DNA of 64,000 nucleotides from positions 62,001-126,000 of the forward strand of contig JAKABO010000001.1 of assembly GCA_021796835.1 (NCBI GenBank). The letters are read 5' to 3'. Position numbers and translations under genes: made by a program. Each line of letters opens with the position of its first letter. Within the stretch, counting starts at the first letter, position 1. Below are positions 44,634-53,646 of this stretch, one piece after another. The notes under the pieces are model-generated. The model did no database searches, was not told the DNA's origin, and was given only the letters and a program-made list of their open reading frames with translations. Source of the DNA: Pseudomonadota bacterium (GTDB lineage: Bacteria; Pseudomonadota; Gammaproteobacteria; Burkholderiales; Ferrovaceae).

Positions 44634-46883
44634 ACAAAACCAAAATTTAAACAACATGCCGTTCACCAAGCGGTGATCTCTGTATTAACTCTGCTGGGGA
44701 CCTTGCCTGCCTTGGCCGATTCTCAGGCCATGGACCTTGGGACAGTGTCTGCCACGGGCGGCGGAGGAGACAGCTCCACCCCGTCGGTGACGGGCAAAGG
44801 CACAGCAACTTATGAGGCTCCAGGCAGCATGTCTATCAATGCCACGGAACCAGTCTTCAATATCAATCAGCATTATATTGAAGAGAATGCGGCTCCGGGG
44901 GCAAACTACAGCGATATCATTTCCATTTTGCCCAGTGTGACCAGTGTGGATCCCAATGGTCCGGGGGGGATGGAGAATCAGGCCTTGACCCTGCGTGGTT
45001 TCCAGGATGGCCAATACAATGTCACCTTCGATGGCATTCCCTGGGGCGATTCCAACGATTTTACCCACCACACCACTTCCTATTTCATGGAGCAGGATTT
45101 GGCGGGGGTCAAGGTTGATCTGGGACCGGGAGATGCCAGCAATATTGGATATTCGACTTTCGGGGGGACCATAGCCCTCAGTTCAAAACTTCCCCAAAAC
45201 CAGACCGGAACCAGTATATTTGGAAGTTTTGGCAGTTGGAATACGCGTCTTCTCGGGGCCCAGTTCGATACCGGCAACCTGCAGAACTATGGGGATACCA
45301 AGGCCTTTATCAGTTACAAGGACTTTTCTACCGATGGATATTTGACCAACAGCGCTCAGCAACGCAAAAACCTTTTCATGAAGTTTGAAAAAGTCGTGGG
45401 TGATGATACCCTGCTGACTTTTGTGGCCATGGGAAACAAGATTCAGCAGAATGTACCTTATGGGGCAACCTTGCAGCAAATGGCACAATATGGCCGAAAT
45501 TATGGCCTCTCATCCAATCCCAACAGCCAGGCCTTCTACGGCTACAACTTCGACAACATCACTTCAGACTTCGAGTACATTGGCATTAAAACCCGATTCG
45601 GCGATGTGGATGTGGATAACAAACTCTATACCTACGCCTATTATCACAATGGTTACAATGGATTACAGCCGGGCTTTGGCACCTATCCGGGGACGGGGAA
45701 TGGGGCGGGCCTCCCTGCCACAGGAACAGTGGTGGGCGGAACGGCTTATCCCAATGATATTCCAGGTCAGGCGATGACCATGAATTATCGTTCGGTGGGC
45801 GATTTGTTGAGAATGTCGGAAATCTTGGGTCAGGGTCAATTGGACTACGGCACATGGATCGATTATCAGAACAATAACCGCTCTCAGTACGAAAGTGACT
45901 GGACCTTGAACGGAGCCTACAATTCAGGTAACCAGATTTATGCAACTACGGGTAATCTGGCCTACACCGACCGGTTGATGATGGACACCTTGACCACCAT
46001 TCAGCCCTATGTGCAGTATGAATGGAGACCCACCGAGAAATGGACGATTACGCCTGGCCTCAAGTACTCCTATTTCGAACGTTCATTTAATTCCCCAGTC
46101 ATGCAAGGGACGGGACAACCTTACAATGGGGCTCAAAGTTGGGTCAAACCGCTGCCTGCCTTGACCACCAATTACAAGGTGAGCAGCAACTGGTCTTTCT
46201 ATGGCGAGTATGCCGCAGGGTTTATGGCCCCCAATATGAATAATTTCTTTAAGAGCAATGCCCAGACGGGCACTTTACAACCCCAATCCACCCAGAATTT
46301 CCAGATTGGGACCGTTTTTACCACCCGGACCCTGAATCTTTCTGCTGATCTCTACCGTATCAATTTCACTGACAAGATCAGTCCAGTGGCATGCGGAATC
46401 AATACCTGTTTCACCAATATCGGCGGTGTGCGCTATGACGGGGGTGAGATGCAGGGAACCTGGATGTTTGCCAGGGGATTCAGTTTGTACGGTAACTTGG
46501 GGATAAATAATTATTCCACCAGCGATGGCTCCATCCTTCCCTATACACCGCGAACCACTGCGGCGCTGGGGGGGATCTACGACCAAGGGAATTGGTACGG
46601 CTCTCTTATCACCAAGGAAGTGGGCGCACGCAATAGTGGGGCGATGGCGGCCACAAACATCCCTTTTGGCTCTTACACCATGACCGACTTTAATATGAGT
46701 TATAAAATAGATACGGGTTGGTCTTGGGCAAGGCAGGCAAAACTTGGATTTCAAATCAACAACTTATTTAATAGAAATGACATCTACGCCTCGACATCCG
46801 GATTTACAGACCAAAATGGAAACCCCCTGCTTTTTGCTTTGCCAGAGCGTTCCTATGTGGTCAATTTTTCTGTGATGTTCTAA
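44631..46883 (+). CDS. TonB-dependent outer membrane receptor
   Basis: This 750-residue protein starts at GTG behind GGGGGGAAG and has a signal peptide ending near LPALA. The plug domain (about 75-200) shows NYSDIISILPSVTSVDPNG, LTLRGFQDGQYNVTFDGIPWGD and STFGGTIALSSK. The 22-strand barrel follows and ends RSYVVNFSVMF with C-terminal Phe. The substrate is not evident: there is no adjacent siderophore or cobalamin transport gene. A likely TonB box lies near the mature N-terminus (MDLGTVSATG). The leader hairpin suggests post-transcriptional control. Confidence 0.92.
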   Translation: MTKPKFKQHAVHQAVISVLTLLGTLPALADSQAMDLGTVSATGGGGDSSTPSVTGKGTATYEAPGSMSINATEPVFNINQHYIEENAAPGANYSDIISILPSVTSVDPNGPGGMENQALTLRGFQDGQYNVTFDGIPWGDSNDFTHHTTSYFMEQDLAGVKVDLGPGDASNIGYSTFGGTIALSSKLPQNQTGTSIFGSFGSWNTRLLGAQFDTGNLQNYGDTKAFISYKDFSTDGYLTNSAQQRKNLFMKFEKVVGDDTLLTFVAMGNKIQQNVPYGATLQQMAQYGRNYGLSSNPNSQAFYGYNFDNITSDFEYIGIKTRFGDVDVDNKLYTYAYYHNGYNGLQPGFGTYPGTGNGAGLPATGTVVGGTAYPNDIPGQAMTMNYRSVGDLLRMSEILGQGQLDYGTWIDYQNNNRSQYESDWTLNGAYNSGNQIYATTGNLAYTDRLMMDTLTTIQPYVQYEWRPTEKWTITPGLKYSYFERSFNSPVMQGTGQPYNGAQSWVKPLPALTTNYKVSSNWSFYGEYAAGFMAPNMNNFFKSNAQTGTLQPQSTQNFQIGTVFTTRTLNLSADLYRINFTDKISPVACGINTCFTNIGGVRYDGGEMQGTWMFARGFSLYGNLGINNYSTSDGSILPYTPRTTAALGGIYDQGNWYGSLITKEVGARNSGAMAATNIPFGSYTMTDFNMSYKIDTGWSWARQAKLGFQINNLFNRNDIYASTSGFTDQNGNPLLFALPERSYVVNFSVMF

Positions 46884-46921
46884 CTCTCCAGTGTTGTGAC
46901 TGTTTCCTGAAGCGGTCTTTT

Positions 46922-46957
46922 GCCGCCCCCATTCGCTGTGGGCGGCTTTTTCTTTTT
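46922..46957 (+). terminator. Intrinsic terminator of the TonB receptor gene
   Basis: GCCGCCC (46922-46928) / GGGCGGC (46940-46946), followed by TTTTTCTTTTT. Apart from two bases in the loop it repeats the hemN terminator 2.5 kb upstream, including the context AGCGGTCTTTTGCCG versus GTGGTCCTTCGCCG. Confidence 0.9.
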
Positions 46958-47069
46958 GGATGATTTTTTCATCACCATGACGTTTGAATGAAGTTGCAAC
47001 GCACGCAGTGGAACGGAATCGCAGGGGCTTCCAGAGATTTTCTGAATAACGTAGGCCAAAGACTGCTAA

Positions 47070-47441
<372 letters not shown>

Positions 47442-47477
47442 TCTCGCTCTTTTCCAAAGGTCAGGGATAGTCGATTC

Positions 47478-48632
47478 TTATACGGCGACCGGGCAGGAAG
47501 AAGTTGTGGCCAATGCGTTTTTAAGGCGCAGGGCGCGTTCCAGCGCTTCATTGGCGCTGGGACCCAGCACCGTGATATGTCCCATCTTTCGTCCCGGACG
47601 AGGCTTTTCCTTTCCGTAGAGATGTAACTTGGCTTCCGGTTCTTGAAAAACCAGGGGCCAGGGGGGCGTCCCTTCCTGCCATAAATCCCCCAGCAGGTTG
47701 ATCATGGCTGCTGGTTTCAACTGTTCCGTACTGCCCAGAGGGAGGTCACAAAGCACCCGAACCTGTTGCTCGAATTGACTGGTGATACAGGCATCGAGGG
47801 TGTAATGCCCGCTGTTGTGAGGGCGTGGCGCAATTTCATTGACCAGAATCTGATCGATACCCGTCACAAAAAATTCTACTGCCATGACCCCCACGTACTC
47901 CAGTCGTTCTGCAATTTCACTGGCCATTTTTCGTGCCCGGGTGGCCAGTTCGTCGCGAATGCGGGCAGGGGCGATGGTGATGTCCAGAATGCCTTGATGG
48001 TGACGATTTTCAGCCACGGGCCAGTGAACGATCTCGCCACGGGCGGTTCGCGCCAGAATGACCGATATTTCCAGGCGAAGCGGGACGATTTCTTCCAGAA
48101 TACAGGGCAGGAGACCAGCCTGCTGGCTCAGAATCTCTTGAACTTCTTCGGGTGATTCCACGCGGACCTGTCCTTTTCCATCGTATCCAAACCGTGCAGT
48201 CTTGATCAGTGCGGGAAATTTGATCTGTGCCAGTGCATTGGCGCAGGATTCCCGGTTAGGGATAAGCGCAAAGGCGCCTACGGGAAAGCCCTCGTCGCGC
48301 AGGAAAGTCTTTTCCCGAATACGATCCTGGGCGATCGATACGGCGCGTGCGCCAGGGCGGACAATCACCTGACTGGCCAGGGCGGACAGTGTTTCGGCCG
48401 GTACGTTTTCGAATTCGGTGGTGACGGCCCGGCAGGAATCCGCCAGTTGTTTCAGAGCCGCGGCATCATCGAAGGACGCACATAGGTGGCGGGTGGCAAA
48501 ATGCGCCGCTGGAGCATCAGGGTCAGGGTCCAATACCCAAACATCAAATCCCATGGTGCGGGCAGCCGAGGTGAACATTCTCCCCAATTGCCCTCCGCCC
48601 AACAAACCCAGGGTCCGATCGCGTCTGCTCAT
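47478..48632 (-). CDS. purK: N5-carboxyaminoimidazole ribonucleotide synthase
   Basis: This 384-residue ATP-grasp enzyme of purine synthesis carboxylates AIR to N5-CAIR with bicarbonate and ATP. It opens with TLGLLGGGQLGRMFTSAARTMGF, the family's N-terminal loop, followed by LIKTARFGYDGKGQVRV in the ATP-grasp region and NEIAPRPHNSGHYTLDACITSQFEQQ. It overlaps purE by 4 bases, the usual purEK pairing. It is the last gene of the minus-strand run from trxB. Confidence 0.96.
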   Translation of the reverse strand: MSRRDRTLGLLGGGQLGRMFTSAARTMGFDVWVLDPDPDAPAAHFATRHLCASFDDAAALKQLADSCRAVTTEFENVPAETLSALASQVIVRPGARAVSIAQDRIREKTFLRDEGFPVGAFALIPNRESCANALAQIKFPALIKTARFGYDGKGQVRVESPEEVQEILSQQAGLLPCILEEIVPLRLEISVILARTARGEIVHWPVAENRHHQGILDITIAPARIRDELATRARKMASEIAERLEYVGVMAVEFFVTGIDQILVNEIAPRPHNSGHYTLDACITSQFEQQVRVLCDLPLGSTEQLKPAAMINLLGDLWQEGTPPWPLVFQEPEAKLHLYGKEKPRPGRKMGHITVLGPSANEALERALRLKNALATTSSCPVAV

Positions 48633-49126
48633 GGGGTGGGCGGAAGATGCATGGCGGTGACCTGTGCGACCAACTCGGCGCGATAGGCGTTCAAACGTTC
48701 GGCCAGGTGCGGGTGTTGTGCCGCCAACAAACTGACCGCAAAAAGGGCGGCATTGGCAGCACCGGCGGCGCCTACGGCAAAGGTGGCCACCGGAATGCCT
48801 TTGGGCATCTGAACGATGGACAGGAGCGAATCTTGTCCCTGAAAGTAGGCGGTGGGAACGGGAACGCCCAAGACGGGTAAAGTGGTCTTGGAGGCCAGCA
48901 TGCCGGGTAGATGGGCTGCCCCGCCGGCTCCTGCGATCAGGCAGTTCAGGCCACGGTCACGTGCTTCCTCTGCATAACGAAACATGCGGTCGGGCGTGCG
49001 GTGGGCGGAAATCACCTGTGCTTCGAAGGGGACTTCGAAACGAGTCAACATCAGGGCGGCCTGTTCCATCACCGTCCAGTCCGACTGGCTTCCCATGACC
49101 AGTCCTACCCAGGGCGTTGCCGGCAT
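48629..49126 (-). CDS. purE: N5-carboxyaminoimidazole ribonucleotide mutase
   Basis: This 165-residue class I PurE converts N5-CAIR to CAIR. It has VGLVMGSQSDWTVMEQAA at the start (family SDxxxM motif), ISAHRTPDRMFRYAEEA with the catalytic His, and IAGAGGAAHLPGMLAS. Length and motifs are standard. Its start lies 5 bases after the arnA dehydrogenase stop, so in this genome purEK is transcribed with the L-Ara4N genes, an odd but real-looking grouping. Confidence 0.96.
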   Translation of the reverse strand: MPATPWVGLVMGSQSDWTVMEQAALMLTRFEVPFEAQVISAHRTPDRMFRYAEEARDRGLNCLIAGAGGAAHLPGMLASKTTLPVLGVPVPTAYFQGQDSLLSIVQMPKGIPVATFAVGAAGAANAALFAVSLLAAQHPHLAERLNAYRAELVAQVTAMHLPPTP

Positions 49127-49131
49127 CAGCG

Positions 49132-50175
49132 TCAGTCCACCAATTCGCGTGCTTCTGCGACCTGGCTGCGGTAGGCATCATAGATGCGGCGCAGGGCGTC
49201 CATCATGCCGACTTCAGGCGACCAGTTCAACTCCTCGCAGGTATTGGTGATCTTGGGGACGCGATTCTGGACATCCTGATACCCTTTGCCGTAATAGGTG
49301 TCAGCGGTGGTTTCCACCAGTTTGACCTGTTGTGCGGTGGTGCGGTATTCAGGGTATTCCATCGCCAGATCCAGCATCATTTGCGCCAGTTCCCTGACTG
49401 AGTAGTTGTTGCCTGGGTTGCCCACGTTGTAGATTTTTCCCGTTGCCACACCCTGAGGATTTTCGATGATTTTCATGAGCGCGGAGACGCCATCGTCGAT
49501 GTAGGTGAAGGCCCGTTTCTGGGTTCCGCCGTCCACCAGTTTGATGTTTTCTCCCCGCACGATATGCCCGAAGAACTGGGTGATGACGCGTGAACTGCCT
49601 TCCTTGGGCGTGTGGATACTGTCCAGTCCGGAACCGATCCAGTTGAAGGGGCGGAACAGGGTAAAGTCCAGCCCTTCCTGCATGCCATAGCCCCAGATCA
49701 CCCGATCCATCAGTTGCTTGCTACAGGAGTAGATCCAGCGCTGTTTTTCAATGGGGCCCAGGATCAGTTCCGATCGATCCGGATCGAACTCGCTGTCCCG
49801 ACACATGCCATAGACTTCCGAAGTCGAGGGGAAGAGGATTCGTTTGCCGTACTTGACACAACTGCGCACGATGGGGAGGTTGGCTTCGAAATCCAGTTCA
49901 AAAACCCGCAGGGGCTGCTGGACGTAGGTGGCCGGGGTGGCAATGGCCACCAGCGGCAGGACCACATCACACTTCTTGACGTGGTACTCGATCCACTCCT
50001 TGTTGATGGTGATATCCCCTTCGAAGAAGTGAAAGCGCGGGTGATCCAATAGATCCTTGACGCGTTCGCTGTGCATATCCATGCCATACACCGACCAGTC
50101 GGTCGTGGACAGGATGCGCTGGCTGAGGTGGTGACCGATGAAGCCATTGACGCCAAGGATGAGGATTTTTTTCAT
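49132..50175 (-). CDS. arnA: ArnA C-terminal domain as separate UDP-glucuronate decarboxylase/dehydrogenase
   Basis: This 347-residue SDR enzyme oxidises and decarboxylates UDP-glucuronate to the UDP-4-keto sugar that ArnB aminates. It has ILGVNGFIGHHLSQRIL (NAD site), PSTSEVYGM, and the catalytic pair in KQRWIYSCSKQLMDRVIWGYG, all closely ArnA-like. In E. coli this is the C-terminal half of a fused ArnA. Here it is a separate gene starting at ATG 50175, with an 89-base gap before the formyltransferase gene. The track start at 50208 adds 11 residues without support. Confidence 0.92.
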   Translation of the reverse strand: MKKILILGVNGFIGHHLSQRILSTTDWSVYGMDMHSERVKDLLDHPRFHFFEGDITINKEWIEYHVKKCDVVLPLVAIATPATYVQQPLRVFELDFEANLPIVRSCVKYGKRILFPSTSEVYGMCRDSEFDPDRSELILGPIEKQRWIYSCSKQLMDRVIWGYGMQEGLDFTLFRPFNWIGSGLDSIHTPKEGSSRVITQFFGHIVRGENIKLVDGGTQKRAFTYIDDGVSALMKIIENPQGVATGKIYNVGNPGNNYSVRELAQMMLDLAMEYPEYRTTAQQVKLVETTADTYYGKGYQDVQNRVPKITNTCEELNWSPEVGMMDALRRIYDAYRSQVAEARELVD

Positions 50176-50264
50176 GGAGGTTCCGTTGTTCAAAGATAAA
50201 AATGGCACATTATCCCGCTATTATACGGGAAGCCTTCATTCCGATAAACGGGGGGAAAGGCATT

Positions 50265-51194
50265 TTAAGGGCTTTTTGTTGCAGGCAGAGGATCCGGTGC
50301 GCAGCCTTGGGGGAAAGTGGCCCTGAATTGCGCTGCATCCAGGCATTGCCCCTGCCATTCTGCCTGCAACAGGTAGAGGGGGTGGCCATCTCCGCCCCGG
50401 GTTTCTGCCAGGGCATCTGGATGGGGATGAAGACTGGTTCTGAGGATACGCAGAGATTGACCCCCCACCAGGGTAAATGCACCCGGATAAGGGGGGGCAA
50501 CGCCTCGCACCAGATTATGGATGACTTGGGCAGGTTGGCTCCAGTCGATTTTTCCATCTTCGGGGCGACGTCCACCGCAGTAATTTCCCTGGGACAAATC
50601 CTGCCGACGATGCACGGCTTTTCCCGCCAGCAGAGCAGGAAGCACTTGAGAAAGGGCTCGTTCACCCGCTTCGATGACGCGCAGGAAAACATCATGAGCC
50701 GTGTCGTCCGGACCGATGGGGACTTTTTCCTGTGCGACGATATCGCCCTGGTCCGGTTTGAGAGTCATGACGTGCAGGGTGGCACCAGTTTCCGTTTCGC
50801 CGCAAATGACCGCCCAATTGACCGGGACTCGCCCCCGGTAACGCGGCAGAAGTGAACCATGCAGGTTATAGGCGCCGCGTTTGGGCAGGGCGAGCAAGTC
50901 GGCTCCCAGCATCTGCCGGTAATAAAAGGAGAAAAAGAAATCGGGATGAAGGGCGGAAATTCGTTCCACCAGAGCGGGATCATTGGGGTTTGGCGGGGTG
51001 AGGGCGGGGATGCCTTGTTGAGCTGCCCATTCGGCCACACTGTCAAACCAGCGATTTTCTGAAGGGTCGTCCGGGTGAGTCACGATCAAGGCGATATCCA
51101 CGCCGGAGCGATGGAGTACCTCGAGGCAACGTACGCCCACCGAGTGGTAGGCGAAGACCACGACTCGTGGCGGGTTTTTGGCTTTATCAGGCAT
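50265..51194 (-). CDS. arnA: ArnA N-terminal domain as separate UDP-L-Ara4N formyltransferase
   Basis: The ATG at 51194 (MPDKAKNPPRVVVFAYHSVG) gives 309 residues and overlaps arnC by 8 bases. The formyltransferase motif is complete: YNLHGSLLPRYRGRVPVNWAVICGE (catalytic Asn and His) and the Asp in PDQGDIVAQEKVPIG. It transfers a formyl group from N10-formyl-THF to UDP-L-Ara4N. It is the N-terminal half of E. coli ArnA as a stand-alone protein. The track's longer start is inside arnC. Confidence 0.92.
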   Translation of the reverse strand: MPDKAKNPPRVVVFAYHSVGVRCLEVLHRSGVDIALIVTHPDDPSENRWFDSVAEWAAQQGIPALTPPNPNDPALVERISALHPDFFFSFYYRQMLGADLLALPKRGAYNLHGSLLPRYRGRVPVNWAVICGETETGATLHVMTLKPDQGDIVAQEKVPIGPDDTAHDVFLRVIEAGERALSQVLPALLAGKAVHRRQDLSQGNYCGGRRPEDGKIDWSQPAQVIHNLVRGVAPPYPGAFTLVGGQSLRILRTSLHPHPDALAETRGGDGHPLYLLQAEWQGQCLDAAQFRATFPQGCAPDPLPATKSP

Positions 51195-52152
51195 CGCCGG
51201 ACTCCTCGGGCGGCAGGGGAGACTCCAGGATACCCTGGATGAGGAAGCGTGGGCGATCGCGAACCTGCTGGTAGATGCGTCCGATGTATTCTCCCAACAG
51301 GCCAATGCCGAACAGCAAAATACCGATCAGGAAGAAGGTGATGGCAAAGAGGGTGAAAACCCCTTCAGCTTCAGGCCCGACGATGAGGCGGCGCAGAACC
51401 AGAAAAACGACGAACAGGGCGGACAAGACCGACAGACCCATGCCGAGCAGTGAAAAGAACTGGAGGGGCAGGATGGAAAACCCGGTGATCAGATCGAAAT
51501 TAAGACGGATCAAACTGTACAGGGAGTACTTGGATTCGCCCGCCGAACGTTCTTCGTGTCCTACCACGATTTCCGTGGGGTTGGAGGAGAAACTGTAGGC
51601 CAGTGCCGGAATATAGGTGTTTGCCTCACGACAGGAAACGATGGCCTGGATGATCCGGTGATCGTAGGCTCGCAACATGCAGCCCTGATCGGTCATGTGG
51701 ATATGGGTGACCTTTTCACGGAGGCGGTTCATCAGGCGCGACGCCCAATGGCGCCAGGCACTGTCTTCGCGGGTGCGACGGATGGTCCCCACATAGTCAT
51801 GGCCCGCATCCATGGCGGCGAGGAGATTGCCGATTTCTTCCGGGGGATTTTGCAAGTCGGCGTCCAGGGTGACCACCTGCGCGCCTCGACAATGTTCAAA
51901 TCCCGCCATGATGGCCATGTGTTGCCCATAGTTGCCATTGAAGAGGATGACGCGGGTCACTTCGGGGCGCAATTGAAATTGCTCGCGCAACAGGGCGGCG
52001 GAGCGGTCGCGACTGCCATCGTTGATGAAGATTATTTCATAGGGGATCTGCAGTGCGTCGAGGGATGGGTAGAGACGTTCGAAGAGCAGGTGCAATCCGG
52101 TTTCTTCGTTGTAGACCGGGATGACGATGGAAAGGGCGGGTTTCTGATTCAT
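51187..52152 (-). CDS. arnC: Undecaprenyl-phosphate 4-deoxy-4-formamido-L-arabinose transferase
   Basis: This 321-residue GT2 glycosyltransferase has two C-terminal transmembrane helices (about 235-255 and 270-290). The catalytic parts are LSIVIPVYNEETGLHLL, IIFINDGSRDRSAALL and VTLDADLQNPPEEI. It moves formamido-arabinose onto undecaprenyl phosphate at the inner membrane. Sequence alone cannot wholly exclude other polyprenyl GT2 activities (DPM-like), but the arn context decides. It overlaps both neighbours (4 and 8 bases). Confidence 0.9.
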   Translation of the reverse strand: MNQKPALSIVIPVYNEETGLHLLFERLYPSLDALQIPYEIIFINDGSRDRSAALLREQFQLRPEVTRVILFNGNYGQHMAIMAGFEHCRGAQVVTLDADLQNPPEEIGNLLAAMDAGHDYVGTIRRTREDSAWRHWASRLMNRLREKVTHIHMTDQGCMLRAYDHRIIQAIVSCREANTYIPALAYSFSSNPTEIVVGHEERSAGESKYSLYSLIRLNFDLITGFSILPLQFFSLLGMGLSVLSALFVVFLVLRRLIVGPEAEGVFTLFAITFFLIGILLFGIGLLGEYIGRIYQQVRDRPRFLIQGILESPLPPEESGDA

Positions 52153-53288
52153 CGGGCAGCCTGTTTCAGGATTTTTTCCAGGGTTGCGCAGACGCGGTCC
52201 ACCTCCTCCAGGGTCAGGGTGGGGTAGAGGGGGAGGGTCAGGGTGGTGCGTGCGATGTGCTCCGCATGGGGGAAATCGCCCGCCTGATATCCCAGAGCAG
52301 AATAGCGGGTGGTCAGATGCAAGGCTTCATAGGAGATTCCGCTCCCGATGCCCTCCCGATGCAGGGCATCCATGATTTCCTTGCGGCTCCAGCGCAGATG
52401 CTCGAGTGGCAGGAGCGGGGCAAAGAAATTCCAACTGTGCCCTTCGTCCCCCCGGAAAGGCAATTCACAGGGGGGGTCGGTATGCAGGCGCTCAAAATAG
52501 CGGGCAACCAGGACATGACGGCGAGCAATGAATTCCTCGAGGCGGGCCAGTTGCATCAACCCCAGGCGCGCATTGACATCGGGCAGGTTGGATTTTCCTC
52601 CGGTGACCACGACGTCGCGGGTGCCATCGGGCAGGCGCACGATGCCGTGGAAGCGCAGGCGCTCGGCGGTTCGTGCCTCTTCCTCACTGGCAAAAACCAG
52701 TGCCCCTCCCTCGATGGTGGTGAGGGTTTTGTTGGGATGAAAACTGAAACTCACCATGTCCCCAAAACTGCCGATGGGCTTTCCTTTCCAGCGGCTGCCA
52801 ATGGCCAGGGCGGCATCTTCGATGACCCGCAGTCCGTGTCGTTGGGCCAAAGCATAGAGAGGCTCGGGGTCCACCGGCCAACCGGCAAAATGGGTTGGCA
52901 TGAGGGCGCGGGTACGTGGGGTGAGGGCTGCCTCGGCAGCGTTCAGATCCAGATTGCGGGTGACGGGGTCCACATCCACAAAGACGGGGGTAGCACCTGT
53001 GCGGGCGACCGCATTGGCACAGGCAAAAAAGGTTTGGGCCGGGATGATGACCTCATCGCCGGGGCCGATGCCCGCCGTCAGGACAGCGACCTCAAGGGCT
53101 GCCGTTGCCGAAGAAAAGACCCGGACCGGACGCCCGCCATGATATTCGGACAAGGCTTTTTCGAAGGCCAAAACCTGCGGGCCGGAGGTGATCCATAGGG
53201 AACGCAGGGTGTCACCGACGGCTTCCACCATGGATTCGTCGATCGTGGGGCGGGCAAAGGGCAGATAGGGTAGGTTATGAGCGGGCAA
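52149..53288 (-). CDS. arnB: UDP-4-amino-4-deoxy-L-arabinose aminotransferase
   Basis: This 379-residue PLP enzyme of the DegT/DnrJ/EryC1 family opens YLPFARPTIDESMVEAVGDTL. The PLP lysine is in VSFSFHPNKTLTTIEGGALVF and the substrate-side block is RVIEDAALAIGSRWKGKPIGSFGD. It aminates the 4-keto sugar from the ArnA dehydrogenase to UDP-L-Ara4N, using glutamate. The gene overlaps arnE by 14 bases and arnC by 4 bases. Confidence 0.93.
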   Translation of the reverse strand: MPAHNLPYLPFARPTIDESMVEAVGDTLRSLWITSGPQVLAFEKALSEYHGGRPVRVFSSATAALEVAVLTAGIGPGDEVIIPAQTFFACANAVARTGATPVFVDVDPVTRNLDLNAAEAALTPRTRALMPTHFAGWPVDPEPLYALAQRHGLRVIEDAALAIGSRWKGKPIGSFGDMVSFSFHPNKTLTTIEGGALVFASEEEARTAERLRFHGIVRLPDGTRDVVVTGGKSNLPDVNARLGLMQLARLEEFIARRHVLVARYFERLHTDPPCELPFRGDEGHSWNFFAPLLPLEHLRWSRKEIMDALHREGIGSGISYEALHLTTRYSALGYQAGDFPHAEHIARTTLTLPLYPTLTLEEVDRVCATLEKILKQAAR

Positions 53289-53646
53289 TCAAATACACTC
53301 CTGCGAGGATGACGGCAATGCCGGAAATCCGGCTAACCGTCAGAGTTTCTCCCAACAACGCCCAGGCCGCCAGAGCGTTGACCACGTAGCCAATGGACAA
53401 GAGAGGGTAGGCTTGGGAAACGGGGACGCGTGAGAGCGCCAGAATCCATACCACCACACTGATGGCATAACAGAACAGCCCCACCGGAATGGGCCATTGG
53501 GTACAAATTTTGAGCGCAATGGGCCAGAGGTTCTCCCAGGTGAATGCAAAATGCCCCAACTGGTTGGCTCCTGCCTTGAGCAACAGTTGGGCCACGGCAT
53601 TGAGTAGTACACCGGAAAGGATGAGAGAAAAACTGACCAGGCTCAT
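53275..53646 (-). CDS. arnE: Single ArnE/ArnF-like (EmrE-type) flippase subunit
   Basis: Starting at ATG 53646 (MSLVSFSLILSGVLLNAVAQLLLKAG) gives 123 residues with four helices of the small multidrug resistance fold. The ATG overlaps the arnT stop as ATGA. In enterobacteria ArnE and ArnF form a heterodimer that flips undecaprenyl-phosphate-L-Ara4N outward. Only one subunit is coded here, so a homodimer or an unlinked partner is implied. The track start includes 41 residues inside arnT. Confidence 0.82.
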   Translation of the reverse strand: MSLVSFSLILSGVLLNAVAQLLLKAGANQLGHFAFTWENLWPIALKICTQWPIPVGLFCYAISVVVWILALSRVPVSQAYPLLSIGYVVNALAAWALLGETLTVSRISGIAVILAGVYLIARS

